A DNA stretch of 64,000 bases from Flagellimonas olearia (GCF_009184425.1 NZ_WELG01000002.1:372001-436000), one strand, 5' to 3'; counted from the first letter of the stretch, positions 29,526 through 41,551 are shown. The notes: generated from the letters alone by a model not told the origin. Numbers and translations: made by a program.

Positions 29526-30149
29526 TTAATCGAAATACACTTTGGATTCCATAGACTTTGCGTTTTTAAACAATGCTATTATCTGCTCTTCCAAAATCCG
29601 TTCCTCGGAAAGTTCGGGAAGTTGATCCAAAGGAAAAAAGCCAGCATCCAGCATATCAAACCCAGCTTTGAGTTCACCTCCCTTCATCTGGCAGAGAAAA
29701 ATCAGTTTGTACACATATATGGGTGCCGGAGGATGTGGATGCGTTTGTTTATCATAAACGGCCAATAAGCGTATCGCCTCGACCTCAATCCCGGTTTCCT
29801 CCTTAACTTCTTTTACTGCGGTTTCCGAGGGTGTACTGCCAATATCTGCCCAACCTCCGGGAATGGTCCATTTGCCATCAATACTTTCCCGCGCCATCAA
29901 GATTTCATCCTTTTCGTTCAGCACAAAAGCACGTACATCCACTTTAGGGGTAGGGTAGTCGTCTTGGGGCAGAAAAAAATCCTTCAGGACTTCCATGGGC
30001 ACATTGCCCAACTGTGCCATCAATTGCAGGCTTATGACTTTTAATTCTTCATACCGTTCACGATCATAGGGGTCCTGGGCATACACCAATCCCGTTTCTG
30101 AAATGGCCTTGATACGTTTAACGAGATTGAGCTGCGCTTTGGAATCCAT
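29526..30149 (-). CDS. Nudix hydrolase with N-terminal helical domain
   Basis: A 207-residue hydrolase of nucleoside-diphosphate-linked substrates. The Nudix box is seen around residues 108-130 (GGWADIG...SE...KEVKEETG). The first ~60 residues form the extra N-terminal domain typical of a subgroup (RIKAISETGLVYAQDPYDRE). The substrate is likely a nucleotide sugar or an ADP-linked metabolite, which is an inference. It belongs to a minus-strand series: ankyrin protein, Nudix hydrolase, nitrilase, with gaps of 7 and 11 bp. Confidence 0.93.
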   Translation of the reverse strand: MDSKAQLNLVKRIKAISETGLVYAQDPYDRERYEELKVISLQLMAQLGNVPMEVLKDFFLPQDDYPTPKVDVRAFVLNEKDEILMARESIDGKWTIPGGWADIGSTPSETAVKEVKEETGIEVEAIRLLAVYDKQTHPHPPAPIYVYKLIFLCQMKGGELKAGFDMLDAGFFPLDQLPELSEERILEEQIIALFKNAKSMESKVYFD

Positions 30150-30156
30150 ATAACAT

Positions 30157-30636
30157 CTATGTGTTTTCTTGCAATAGGGTCACCAATGGTTGATTTCCCT
30201 GCTCCTTGGCAAGATCTAATGCCGTATTTCCCTTGGCATCCTTCACAGAAATGTCTGCACCATATTCCATAAGCAACCCCGCAATCTCCGGCCTGTTAAA
30301 GGTAACGGCATAAATGAGGCAGGTGGCACCCATGGCATTTTTCTGATTGACATTGGCCCCAGCCTCAATCAACTGCTTGGCAATATCCACATATCCTTTA
30401 AAACATACCCCCATCAAAGCTGTATTTCCCGAACCGTCCTTGGCATCTACCTGAGCGCCCTTTTCCAAAAGAAATTGGGACAGCTCACCATGGCCATAAT
30501 AGGTGGCGAGCAATAATGGGGTAGAGCCTCTTTGGTCCTTTACTTCCAACAATTTGGAGTTGGAGGCAAGAAGCTGCGCAACTACTTTGGTATCACCACT
30601 TCTGATGTGGTTGAAAAAAGATTCCACTTGATCCAT
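30157..30636 (-). CDS. Ankyrin-repeat protein downstream of katG
   Basis: A 159-residue protein made of about four ankyrin repeats (RGSTPLLLATYYGHGELSQF; SGNTALMGVCFKGYVDIAKQ; MGATCLIYAVTFNRPEIAGL; KGNTALDLAKEQGNQPL). No signal peptide, so it is cytoplasmic. The start is ATG 30636; codons upstream overlap the katG terminator. It follows katG on the same strand. In Pseudomonas an ankyrin protein (AnkB) next to a catalase supports catalase activity, and a similar partner role for KatG is possible here. It is also tightly linked to the Nudix gene. Confidence 0.9.
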   Translation of the reverse strand: MDQVESFFNHIRSGDTKVVAQLLASNSKLLEVKDQRGSTPLLLATYYGHGELSQFLLEKGAQVDAKDGSGNTALMGVCFKGYVDIAKQLIEAGANVNQKNAMGATCLIYAVTFNRPEIAGLLMEYGADISVKDAKGNTALDLAKEQGNQPLVTLLQENT

Positions 30637-30652
30637 ACGTGAATGAAATTTA

Positions 30653-30687
30653 TAAAAAAACTGCCACAACCGTGAGGGTCATGGCAG
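30653..30687 (-). terminator. Terminator after katG
   Basis: On the minus strand CTGCCA...TGGCAG (30682-30687 with 30661-30666), extended by inner G-C and G-U pairs, is followed by seven T. It separates katG from the ankyrin gene, so the latter needs read-through or its own promoter. Confidence 0.8.
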
Positions 30688-30722
30688 CTTTGGCAATTAA
30701 TTTTCTTTTTCTTCTAATTTTG

Positions 30723-32960
<2,238 letters not shown>

Positions 32961-33004
32961 TTATTTTTATCCTTTATAAATTTACGAAAATGCCCTTCAA
33001 TAGT

Positions 33005-33051
33005 ATAGATAATTAATATTAAAATACTATTAAAACATAAACATTATCTAT
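33005..33051. promoter_or_regulatory. Inverted repeat upstream of katG, possible peroxide-regulator site
   Basis: ATAGATAAT (33005-33013) and ATTATCTAT (33043-33051) form a 9-bp inverted repeat 62 bp before the katG start, with another CTAT at 33027-33030. The ATAG/CTAT spacing is only loosely like an OxyR site, so the assignment is tentative. The rest of the 280-bp spacer shows no gene. Confidence 0.35.
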
Positions 33052-33223
33052 TTATAGCCATTCTGATCTTGCCCTCTGTTTTTACGGAAATAACCCCTTG
33101 ATTTGGCATATCCACCCCCTTAAAGGGGCGTTACCATCCCTTATCTTTATAGTATGGCTTCTTACGGGCTTCATAGCCTCATGCCTTAAGAACATTATAA
33201 CTATAATTTAAACCCTATAGATT

Positions 33224-33829
33224 ATGAAAAAGTTGATTCTACCTTTTGCGGCATTGATCCTTTTCAGTTTTGCTGCGGATTCCGAAAAACTTACCGAACA
33301 AGATCGTGAGTTCATGCTTAAGCATCTCACCGAAACCCGTGACCACATGACCAAAGTTTTGGATGGACTCACCAAGAAACAGCTCAACTTTAAACCCAGC
33401 GAAAATAGTTGGTCCATCGCCGAATGTGTGGAGCATCTGGCCGTGGTGGAAAGTGTTTTTGGAGGGATGGCCCATAAAATGGTAGCGGCAGATTCCAATC
33501 CCGCCTTAAAGGATTCCTTGGTCTTCAAGGATGAGCAGATCATGACCGTTGTAACGGACCGAAGCAACAAGGTAAAGACATCCCAGCCGTTTGAACCCAG
33601 TGGCCAATTTGACTCCCTTGAGAATGCGCTACAAGCCTTTTTGGACAAACGAAGTGAGTTGATCGAATATGTGAAGACCACGGACGACGACCTAAGAAAC
33701 TCCTTTAATAAAGATCTGCCATTTGGTGTTGTTGATGGCGTACAGTTTTTGGTCTTTGCCGCCGGACACACCGAACGCCATGTGCTACAAATGGAAGAGG
33801 TCATGCAGCATGCTGACTTTCCAGAATAG
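33224..33829 (+). CDS. DinB family protein with signal peptide
   Basis: A 201-residue protein of the DinB/YfiT-like four-helix metal-binding fold. The N-terminus is a signal peptide (MKKLILPFAALILFSFAA), unusual for a fold that is mostly cytoplasmic. Metal-binding His residues are seen in SIAECVEHLAVVE and in AAGHTERHVLQM. Members act as thiol-dependent transferases or have unknown roles. It is followed by a clear terminator and then the SYLF protein gene. No SOS box-like site was identified. Confidence 0.9.
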   Translation: MKKLILPFAALILFSFAADSEKLTEQDREFMLKHLTETRDHMTKVLDGLTKKQLNFKPSENSWSIAECVEHLAVVESVFGGMAHKMVAADSNPALKDSLVFKDEQIMTVVTDRSNKVKTSQPFEPSGQFDSLENALQAFLDKRSELIEYVKTTDDDLRNSFNKDLPFGVVDGVQFLVFAAGHTERHVLQMEEVMQHADFPE

Positions 33830-33863
33830 TATCCTATTATAGGTTTTCCTTAACATTAATTGG

Positions 33864-33898
33864 CAAACCCTTTCCAAAATGGAGGGGGTTTGTTTTTT
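33864..33898 (+). terminator. Terminator after the DinB-family gene
   Basis: CAAACCC (33864-33870) pairs with GGGTTTG (33886-33892), followed by TTTTTT. Confidence 0.85.
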
Positions 33899-33928
33899 AA
33901 CTTTGGGGAAACACTATAAAATGTACCT

Positions 33929-34459
33929 ATGAAAACTTTAAAATCAATTGCACTGGTTGCCTTTCTGATTGTTGGCACCAGTGTGTTCGCGCAAAATAAA
34001 AAGGATGAAAAAATCATGGCCGATGCCCAAAAGGCCAAACAAACCCTCGTTGACACAGATTCCGGTCTTAATGGTTTCTTCAACCATTCTGCTGGATACG
34101 TGATCTTTCCCAATGTGGGAAAAGGCGGCTTTATTATTGGTGGGGCATCCGGTAACGGGGTGGTCTATGAAAATGGCGATGCCGTGGGCATGGCCGATCT
34201 TAAAAAATTGAACATTGGCCTACAGGCAGGTGGACAAGCCATCATCGAAGTCATCTTTTTTGAGACCGAAACGGATTTGGCCCGTTTTAAGGAAGGAAAG
34301 TTCCAGTTTGCCGCCGAAACCTCAGCGGTTGCCTTGAAATCGGGAATCGCCTTTAATGCCAAATATAAAGATGGTGTGGCCGTATTTGCCCTCCCCAAGG
34401 CCGGTTTAATGGCCGATGCCTCGGTAGGAGGACAGAAGTTTGGTTATAAGCCCTTTTAA
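33929..34459 (+). CDS. Exported SYLF (Ysc84-like lipid-binding) domain protein
   Basis: A 176-residue protein with signal peptide (residues 1-21, VGTSVFAQ) and a SYLF/Ysc84 domain covering nearly all the mature part: AGYVIFPNVGKGGFIIGGAS, LQAGGQAIIEVIFFE, and ALPKAGLMADASVGGQKF. In eukaryotes this domain binds phosphoinositides; bacterial members are periplasmic with unclear function. Length is typical. It has its own spacing and a bidirectional terminator after it. Confidence 0.92.
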   Translation: MKTLKSIALVAFLIVGTSVFAQNKKDEKIMADAQKAKQTLVDTDSGLNGFFNHSAGYVIFPNVGKGGFIIGGASGNGVVYENGDAVGMADLKKLNIGLQAGGQAIIEVIFFETETDLARFKEGKFQFAAETSAVALKSGIAFNAKYKDGVAVFALPKAGLMADASVGGQKFGYKPF

Positions 34460-34464
34460 AAAGC

Positions 34465-34490
34465 AACGCCCCTTTAAAGGGGCGTTTTTA
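34465..34490. terminator. Bidirectional terminator
   Basis: AACGCCCCTTT (34465-34475) and AAAGGGGCGTT (34476-34486) form a perfect 22-bp palindrome followed by T residues, between the convergent SYLF gene and the beta-barrel protein gene. Confidence 0.9.
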
Positions 34491-34499
34491 TTTTACGTC

Positions 34500-34991
34500 T
34501 TAAAACTGATACCGAACCCCCAGTCCCAGATCAAAATCGAAGCCATCCCCATAGGCATCTTCTTCGCCAAAACCAATTTCCGGTCTTACGTCCAACGATA
34601 GAATTAGAGGAATCTTAAAATCATATTCCAGGCCCAGGTTCCCTGCCAACAGGCCAAACGAGGCAGAACCTCCACCATCATAGTCCACATTGCCCAAGCC
34701 TCCTCCTGCACCAACGTACCAGTGAAAGGATTCATCCAAAGGCATTACCCATTGAAAAAGACCGACCACCTTGAACGCGTCGTACACATCTTTTTCTCCT
34801 CGGATTCCAAGGTCCAACTCAAGCCTATTGTTTTCAAAAAGGGCCCGTTGATAACTGATTTCCGCCCCAAAGGAATCAAAGCCATCATCATCGCCAATCC
34901 GCACCCCAAGGGCATTTTTGGCGATGCGCTGTGCCTCACAGTGCACTCCAAGGGCAAATACTAATAACAAGGTCAGTACCAGTGTTCTCAT
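34500..34991 (-). CDS. Small outer-membrane beta-barrel protein
   Basis: A 163-residue protein with signal peptide (to about residue 20, GVHCEAQ), alternating hydrophobic strands (SFHWYVGAGGGLG; SFGLLAGNLGLEYDF; ILSLDVRPEIGFG) and a C-terminal aromatic residue (VRYQF), the usual signature of an outer-membrane beta-barrel. It probably has eight strands. The function is unknown; it resembles OmpA-like or porin-family small barrels. It starts 80 bp from the next minus-strand gene, which may be a separate unit. Confidence 0.85.
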   Translation of the reverse strand: MRTLVLTLLLVFALGVHCEAQRIAKNALGVRIGDDDGFDSFGAEISYQRALFENNRLELDLGIRGEKDVYDAFKVVGLFQWVMPLDESFHWYVGAGGGLGNVDYDGGGSASFGLLAGNLGLEYDFKIPLILSLDVRPEIGFGEEDAYGDGFDFDLGLGVRYQF

Positions 34992-35071
34992 AGTTATAGT
35001 TTTTAAGGTTGTTGTTCAATTTACAATTTTTTGGGACAATCTTAAAAACCAATTACCTGACAACCATTTGT

Positions 35072-35548
35072 TTAATTGGGCTCAAAAGGCATTAACTCTG
35101 GTTGGTTTGGGTATTGTGCCTTCAGGTTTTTGATCATTTTATTCCTTATGTTCTTTCGTTTAAAAGAGGAAAGAAACAAGGGCAGGGAAACACTCACATC
35201 AAAGGTTCCCAAAGCTATTAAGCTTCCTCCAACAATAACTTGCCCTGTGTTTTCACATACATGGCTATCATCACAAGGATAGTCTTTGGCGACTACCAAA
35301 GCACCGCAGGTAATGAGCAATGCTCCCAACCCCGCAAAAGAACCTCCCATGACCAGATTGTTCTTTCGTTTACGGTCCATATCCAAGATTTTCCACAACT
35401 GCCGTTCATTGGCCTCACTTTGTGCCATAAGGTAGGCGTAGTTTAAGCCCAAATGATCCAACCGTTGTTGTTGCTTGGGAGAAAAGTCTTGGGCATTAAG
35501 GCATAGGGAACACCATAGGGCCATGGAGCAATAGAGTATATTTTTCAT
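35072..35548 (-). CDS. Exported protein with two hydrophobic segments, function unknown
   Basis: A 158-residue protein with a signal peptide (MKNILYCSMALWCSLCLNAQ) and two further hydrophobic stretches (GGSFAGLGALLITCGALVVA near residues 68-87 and VIVGGSLIALGTFDVSVSLP near 104-123). Two Cys in DYPCDDSHVCENTG may form a disulfide. The C-terminus is basic and polar. This design is common among small Flavobacteriaceae envelope proteins without assigned role. It is 17 bp downstream of the next minus-strand gene and may share its transcript. Confidence 0.75.
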   Translation of the reverse strand: MKNILYCSMALWCSLCLNAQDFSPKQQQRLDHLGLNYAYLMAQSEANERQLWKILDMDRKRKNNLVMGGSFAGLGALLITCGALVVAKDYPCDDSHVCENTGQVIVGGSLIALGTFDVSVSLPLFLSSFKRKNIRNKMIKNLKAQYPNQPELMPFEPN

Positions 35549-35565
35549 GGTATTGTTATTACGGA

Positions 35566-35952
35566 TTAATTACCAATATCTTCGTTGGTTATGGTATAGG
35601 TATACTCTGTATGGTGCTTGGTTTCCTTTATGGACCAATATTTATCTATATTGTAAATATTCCTTCCTGGAGTTTCCTGTTTATAGACTTTTAGAATATT
35701 ATTAGAAGCATCCCGGACATAAATAGAATCATAAACTCGTAAGTATAACAAAGGTGCTCCTCCCATATCACAACCCGTCTCCCCAAACTGCACTCCTTTA
35801 CCTTCGTTAATCATTAGCTTTTGTAAAGATTCCCCAACAAAAGTTAACTCTATGTTCATCTCAAGTTTATTTTCAATAAAATAACTTGAACATTGTTCTG
35901 TATCACAAGCATATAATACAAGTGCAGATATAATGATAATTGTTTTCCTCAT
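35566..35952 (-). CDS. Small lipoprotein of unknown function
   Basis: A 128-residue predicted lipoprotein with lipobox LVLYAC (Cys16). The mature part has three more Cys (EQCSSYF; ETGCDMGG), suggesting a disulfide-stabilised beta domain (NIELTFVGESLQKLMINEGK). It lies 11 bp after the disrupted metalloprotease gene on the same strand and so belongs to that operon. No family was recognised. AT-richer than the housekeeping genes nearby. Confidence 0.75.
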   Translation of the reverse strand: MRKTIIIISALVLYACDTEQCSSYFIENKLEMNIELTFVGESLQKLMINEGKGVQFGETGCDMGGAPLLYLRVYDSIYVRDASNNILKVYKQETPGRNIYNIDKYWSIKETKHHTEYTYTITNEDIGN

Positions 35953-35963
35953 TCTTTTTCTTT

Positions 35964-37802
35964 TTAATTCCAGTAATACGCTGTAAACAAATCGACTAAG
36001 TCTTTTGAATCCATATTATTGTTCTCCTTCAAAAGTCGATTCCTAAATTTTTGTGGCGAATCTATATCAGAATCCAATGCCTCGAAAACATCCTTCAACC
36101 CATAACCAGAAACTTTATCAAAGCAACCTTCACGAATTTCATCCTTATTAGAATCAATGATATCCAATATCAGTCCTCCTGGAATCCAACCTGTCCAACC
36201 TATATTATGCCTATTACCATAACTATCACTATATCTTGATTTACCAACCCTATTTGGTTTTAATCTGGGGTCAAAATTTTCAAATGCTGAAGTGGTAAGA
36301 ACCCTATTATTGGCTCCAAATTCCTTTATTATTAAATAATAGCCCATATGATACCCCCAAGCTTCTCCAAGGGCAACCATTTCGCTGTTTTTTCCATGCC
36401 CATCACCATAAACTCCATAGGTGATGATATAATTGATATATTTAATCCAATATCTACTGCCTACCGTATTGAAATGGGATGCATGCGCCAGTTCATGAAA
36501 CGTTGTTTCATAAACTTTATCGGTCCCTTGATTCGCATTGGAATTGATAACAATATCTGGAAGGACAAACTTGAAAAGCATCCATTTTTTATTGGCAGCC
36601 ACCGATATCCCATTTGTTTTTGCCAAAAAGTTTGTCACTTTAGAATGGGTGGTAAATCCGGCCCATCCCCATGTTCTTTTTAGCATTGGGGCACCTCCAC
36701 CATTTGATTTTTTGTTAGCCACAATTCGTAAATCTGTTGGAGGTTGGCCAATTCCCAATGATGAACAATAATTAAAATACTTTATAACCGCATTGTTCAC
36801 GGTGGCCCATCTCCAAGCCGTTGAATTGGTATAAAAATTGAAATCATAACCAAATCGGCTATGCTTACCTTCTCTATATCTTGCAGAGGTCATGCTTAAA
36901 ACGGAATTCCAAACCTTAAAACCCTTGATATTCTTAAAGACCACGGTATAACGAACGTCCCTTCGGTAGCCCCGATTTACTTTGTAATAACCGTTGGAGT
37001 TGGTTCATCCCTTGGCCCATGTAAACCAACGCCTTGTCTTTACTTTTACCCCAACTACGGGATCCATCTTTTTGGTTACGGTATTGTAGACTTTCACATA
37101 GCCTTGCGGTGTCTTCTTGCTCTTTTCTTGGTAGGAGTTCGCAGATTCTTCATAATTACCGGTCAACCGAAGTGCTTCGTCCTCCAAATCGAACAGGAAT
37201 TCCTTGGAGATTCCTGTCTTACCTGCAATCGTTGTGGTTTTGGAATCATCTTGTCCGTCTTCATCTGCATCGATATTTGAAGGTTCAACAAGAAACAAGT
37301 CCTCCACTTTTTCATAGGAAATCCCATTTGGGACTTTATAATCCTTTAGTACGGAAGCATACAACCACTGTGCTTCTAGAATTTCTGTGTTCTCGTCCAC
37401 ATAATAATCACCTTCCTCCTTTATCTCCACATCCAGCGGGATTTCTGAAAGATTAAGGGAATCTGCCAATAGCAACTGCTTTTGTTCATCATTTTCCACC
37501 CAAAATTTCACATAATAGTCCGTAGTAGTAATTTCAGAGGAATCCTTCAAAGTTTGGGAGCCATAGTTCTTTTGACTTTCCCCCTGCTTTTTAAGCAGAT
37601 TCGCATAAGCCTTCCTCATATTCTTTACGGAATAGGGGTTTTCCAGTTTTTTGCCCAGCTTGATCATCCTAAGCGTGTCAGGTTGCTCCTTGGCAATGGG
37701 TTGGGAATCATTGGTCTGTACAACTTCCTTTTCACAGGAAGCCAATACAAGCAACAAAATGGCCATTTTAACAATAGCCCAATACATTTTTCTTTGGTCC
37801 AT
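35964..37802 (-). pseudogene. HELAH metalloprotease-like lipoprotein gene interrupted by one in-frame TGA
   Basis: Two open parts lie in the same frame and are separated only by a TGA at 37005-37007. The upstream part (from about ATG 37802) has a lipoprotein signal (LLLVLASC, Cys23) and ends RRWFTWAKG; the next codons after TGA read TNSNGYYKVNRGYRRDVRYT without any gap. The downstream part holds the zinc motif FHELAHASHF, typical of gluzincin-like peptidases, and no signal of its own. A TGG to TGA change at a Trp position explains the break. The intact protein would have ~612 residues. Function is inferred only from HExxH. The locus may be a recent pseudogene, or produce only the truncated lipoprotein. 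Confidence 0.85.
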
Positions 37803-37961
37803 AATAAGAAGATTTAAATGGTATTGGGGCATGCGGCTCTATCTTGGATAAGGTACTATAATGAGACATGCACGTAGACGCCCAATTGATGGGTGACCCA
37901 TTTGGATTGGTGGATACCCCTTCTCAATTGATGTGTGGAAAATTCTGTGTGGAATTGTAGG

Positions 37962-39320
37962 TCAATCCCTTATTCCAGGCGTAAAGTCCTCTGGGGCGTT
38001 TTGGGGCATTTGGGTGGTACCTGACTCTCCGGTATCATTAAAAATGGTCCACTCACCAAAGGTGTAACTGGGGTTCCCTTCCAAAACATCTGGGTTACGC
38101 ACTGCCCGGCCGTCCTCAAACTCGTGGTTGGTACCCGAGCCATCTTCCCCAATCACACCAAAAACATCTATGACCATTCCAAAAGGATCCACCAGCTCCA
38201 GATTATCGTCCCCATTGGAATCTGCCGGACTATTGGTGGAAACCGCTAGGTCGGGAGCAAAACCATAGACCAATTCAAACTCCGCGGCATTTGGCGAAAT
38301 GACCAAGGTACTTTCCGCATCAATGACCAGCCCTGACAAGTCGATACTGGAACTGATTTCCGTATTCTCATTGGTGTATCGGCGTAAGGTCCACAGATTT
38401 AAATCCAAGGGTTCCGATGCAGAATTATAGAGTTCCACAAAGCGTGCTCCGGAATTGTTGTCCGGATCTGCCAGTTCTGAAATGAAAATTTGGGTCGAGG
38501 TAAATTCCGTAATAATCTCCGGACAGCGTTCTTGGGTAAAATCAATATCCTCCAAATCCCGGATAATCAACTGCAACTGTTTTCCATCTTTTACAAGAAT
38601 CCCCGTAATGGAGCCATTGTCTTCAGGGAGGATTTCTGCCTGAAAATCGGCATACCCGCTATTGAGCAATGCCATTTCATTTTCGGCACAATCGGTCAGC
38701 GTGCGTATGGTTTCTTCTTCGGCAAGCGCAAAGGACAGTCCCAGTTCTTCTTCCACAAACTCTACATCCTTGAATTCCACCAAAGTGTTCAGGGGAGTAT
38801 TTTCAATCTCAGGAAGGGCAACTTGTAGGGGTTGTACAGTACCTCCATCACAGGACAGAAAAATATGTTCCCTGACCTGCAAACTTGGCAATCTCCCCAC
38901 CGAAACATTTCCGAAGGAAGTGAAAGTGCCTCCCAATTTAAGGGTCTCACCACTTTTACCGAGATACAGGCCTTTCAACTTTACCAAAATTTTGCTTCCC
39001 GCACTATAAAACAGATGGGATTCCCTAAAATCCATCTCTATTTGAAGTCCTTGGGTCGGGTTTTCCATCTTGTCCTGTATGTAGAGTACTCCAAAAAAGT
39101 TCCCGGCCCTATCCGAAGAAATGACATAGCCCTCCAAGACCAGATCTTGGTGGATTTGTGTAGCCCCATCGCCCAATAATTCCTCCAAATCAGCAAAGCT
39201 GATGTTCGCTTTCAGTTCTGTAGTGCAAGCGGTTTGCGGTTCACTAAAATTGACATTCTTGACACAGGCCACCATCAATATCAATAGGAACAACCCATTT
39301 ATTTTGTTCGAATTTTTCAT
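37962..39320 (-). CDS. DUF5689 and lamin-tail domain lipoprotein
   Basis: A 452-residue lipoprotein (lipobox LMVAC, Cys19). The middle part fits DUF5689 (ISFADLEELLGDGATQIHQD; VLEGYVISSDRAGNF; LQIEMDF), and the C-terminal ~170 residues form a lamin-tail domain (IFISELADPDNNSGARFVEL; NLWTLRRYTN). Proteins of this kind often sit beside extracellular nucleases. Its ATG is 10 bp after the stop of the TonB receptor gene, so it is the second gene of that operon. Because an integrative element cuts the receptor gene, this gene is now separated from the original promoter and may be poorly transcribed. Confidence 0.9.
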   Translation of the reverse strand: MKNSNKINGLFLLILMVACVKNVNFSEPQTACTTELKANISFADLEELLGDGATQIHQDLVLEGYVISSDRAGNFFGVLYIQDKMENPTQGLQIEMDFRESHLFYSAGSKILVKLKGLYLGKSGETLKLGGTFTSFGNVSVGRLPSLQVREHIFLSCDGGTVQPLQVALPEIENTPLNTLVEFKDVEFVEEELGLSFALAEEETIRTLTDCAENEMALLNSGYADFQAEILPEDNGSITGILVKDGKQLQLIIRDLEDIDFTQERCPEIITEFTSTQIFISELADPDNNSGARFVELYNSASEPLDLNLWTLRRYTNENTEISSSIDLSGLVIDAESTLVISPNAAEFELVYGFAPDLAVSTNSPADSNGDDNLELVDPFGMVIDVFGVIGEDGSGTNHEFEDGRAVRNPDVLEGNPSYTFGEWTIFNDTGESGTTQMPQNAPEDFTPGIRD

Positions 39321-39330
39321 GTTTTTTGAT

Positions 39331-41520
39331 TTAGAAGCTTATGGCGAGATTCAAGAAATAGGTCCTGCCGTAGCTGTACCAATATTTGGGTCCAAAGGAT
39401 GGGGTGCCACTGAGGTTGTCTTGCTGCATCTGTCCGAAATTGCCATTTCGGCTTTGTTCGTATCCCCCTGTTCTAAAAACACCATCAAAAAGATTACTGA
39501 CACTGGCGAACAGACTGATGTATTTTTTGTTGACCAACCAAGATTTTCCTCCTATGAGATTTAGGAAGTAGATATCTTCCAGTTTTTGTTGATCTAAAAG
39601 TTTGGCCACATTTTCATCGGTAGCATCGGGAAAACGTTCCCCAGTTTCCGGGTCCAGCAAAAAACTGGAGGTACGGGCAATGGTCGAAATATTGATATAG
39701 TTATCGGTAAGGCAATTGGCCGTGGCACCAAACCACCAATATTTTGGATTGCGGTACTCCACACCCAAGGCAAAGGCTCTTTGCGGTCCTTGGGCCAGTT
39801 TTAAGTCCTTTACCTTAGTAATCCCCAGGTCTATGTTCCCTTCTGGGGCAATAAGATCCTCTTCGGTCCCTGCCGTGTCAAAATTAATCTGTACGGAAGG
39901 GTCACTGGCATAAACATAATGTCCCCAATTCCCAACCGCAGATACTTTTACGCTGGACGATGCCTCATACTCCAATCCAAATTCCAAGCCTTTGTGCAAC
40001 CTGTCCAGCCCCGTAACGACCTCTTGGACAAAATCCGAACCGAGGCCAGAATCGACAAAAAAGAAATTGATGTCCGTAGTATTCATAACCCGGGTGTAAA
40101 AGGCACTTAAGCGACCAATCAGGGAGGGTAACCGCATGAAATAGTTTACATCTATCGTGGCAATGGTCTCTTTTTGGATTTCAGGGACCACCTCATTGTT
40201 TTCCCGTGGGTTTATGAAAATATTCTGAAGTACAGGGGACCGGTCCAGTTTTGCAGCGTTTGCCGTGAACCAATGCCGCCCTGTAAGAAAATAGGTGAGC
40301 CCCCCTTTATATCCCACGTTGGAAAAACCCACTTTTTCGCTCTTTCCAAACGAGTTTTCCATAAAGCGTTCATTGGTGAACAATCCGTTCCTCTGCGCAC
40401 TAAAGTTGGACAATGATATCGAAGCAAAACCGCTCCATTTCCCAAAGGTGGTGGAAAGCTGTCCAAAGGCTTCAAATTGGGAGGCATTCAATAGGTAATG
40501 GTAATTGAACTTTTCTCCTGTGGTTTTTTGCAGTTTTCCATGGGCATCATTCAAGGTATTGGAAAAGGAATCCTCGTCCTCGTGAAAATCGGCTCCCAAT
40601 ACGTCGAAGATTTTGGCAAAGTTCTCCGAAGACAGCGTCTTAAAATTACCCCCAAAACCTAACCTTACATTTTCATGGAGACGATACTCCAAACTGCTTG
40701 CCACTGTTGTGTAGTTATCCTCAGCAACATCATTGTAAAGCATATAAGCGGCCTTCCCCCCTTCATTGGGATTCAAATTGGCGGCGTAAAGTTGTTCCCA
40801 TGAAAGTTGCGGGTTCTTCAAAAAGGCTTCACGGGCCAAATCGGCATTTATAAAATCGGCACCAATGGAACTGTTGATAAAATAACTGGGCAGATACCGA
40901 TAGTAGGTAGGGTCCGGGTTTGGTGCATTATAATACCCCAAACGACTTCTGGTGTTGGTCCCAAATTGATGGGCTACGCCCACACTCCAGTTGAATTTGT
41001 CCAGTTGTAGCCCATAATTCAACATAACAATGGGCTCAAAGATTTCCCGCTCCCTGGAATTTCTCATTTCTCCATCTTGGATTCCCCAATAAGGATTGTA
41101 CTGGTTTCCCATGAGGTCAAATACCTCTTCGGTCAAGGCTGCCGATCGTCCTCTCCGGTTACGGGCCAAAATAGCAGTAAGTGCAAAACTATTTTTGGTG
41201 TTGGGTTGATACTCCAAAGCACCAAAAAAAGAATAGGCATCGTACAAGGTGCCTTCCACATATCCTTCATGGGCCCATCTGCGGGAAGATGAAACGGTAT
41301 AGGCCCATCCTTTTTTGGACAGTCCCGAACTGTAGGTCCCCATAACCCTTCCTCGGTAGGTTCGGTTGGACACTGAACTGGACAAACGAATACCGGGCCG
41401 CATACCCGAAGGACGCACATTGATTTGGGTATTCCCCAAAATTCCCCCAAAGGTGTAGGGATTCATCTCCAGTCCGTTGGTATACTCCTGATTGCGCTGC
41501 ACATCATTGAGTCCACCCCA
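39331..41520 (-). pseudogene. C-terminal part of a TonB-dependent receptor, cut by the integrative element
   Basis: This fragment encodes the beta-barrel part of a TonB-dependent receptor and begins abruptly inside the protein at NWGGLNDVQRNQEYTNGLE, with no start codon, signal peptide or plug. The typical receptor sequence follows (RPGIRLSSSVSNRTYRGRVM; RRWAHEGYVEGTLYDAYSFF) and the normal C-terminal barrel end with aromatic residue (FLNLAISF). Its missing N-terminal 186 codons lie 13.6 kb away at 55109-55665 on the same strand and join it in frame if the element is removed. A GTG at 41502 could in theory start translation, but the product would have no export signal. Expression is doubtful in the integrated state. 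Confidence 0.95.
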
Positions 41521-41542
41521 GTTAATTATATGAATTACGTAA
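41516..41542. other. attL: core CCCCA plus inner arm
   Basis: The core CCCCA is followed by the arm GTTAAT-TAT-ATGAATTACGTAA (41521-41542). Apart from three extra bases and one substitution, the arm is the reverse complement of the right-end arm (55088-55106). The outer side is receptor-gene sequence. Confidence 0.85.
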
Positions 41543-41547
41543 CTTTG
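41540..41547 (+). promoter_or_regulatory. Candidate -7 box of the recombinase gene, overlapping attL
   Basis: TAACTTTG matches TAnnTTTG exactly and ends 4 bp before the recombinase ATG. The promoter would lie on the attachment-site arm, so recombinase bound there could repress its own transcription. Confidence 0.45.
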
Positions 41548-41551
41548 TAAA

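Noticed and set aside
33005-33051. Firm OxyR or PerR box upstream of katG
   Set aside because: The inverted repeat is real, but the ATAG/CTAT spacing does not fit the OxyR pattern exactly, so it is listed only as a tentative site.
39331-41502. A complete short TonB receptor starting at GTG 41502
   Set aside because: No signal peptide or plug; the missing part lies on the other side of the element and joins in frame.
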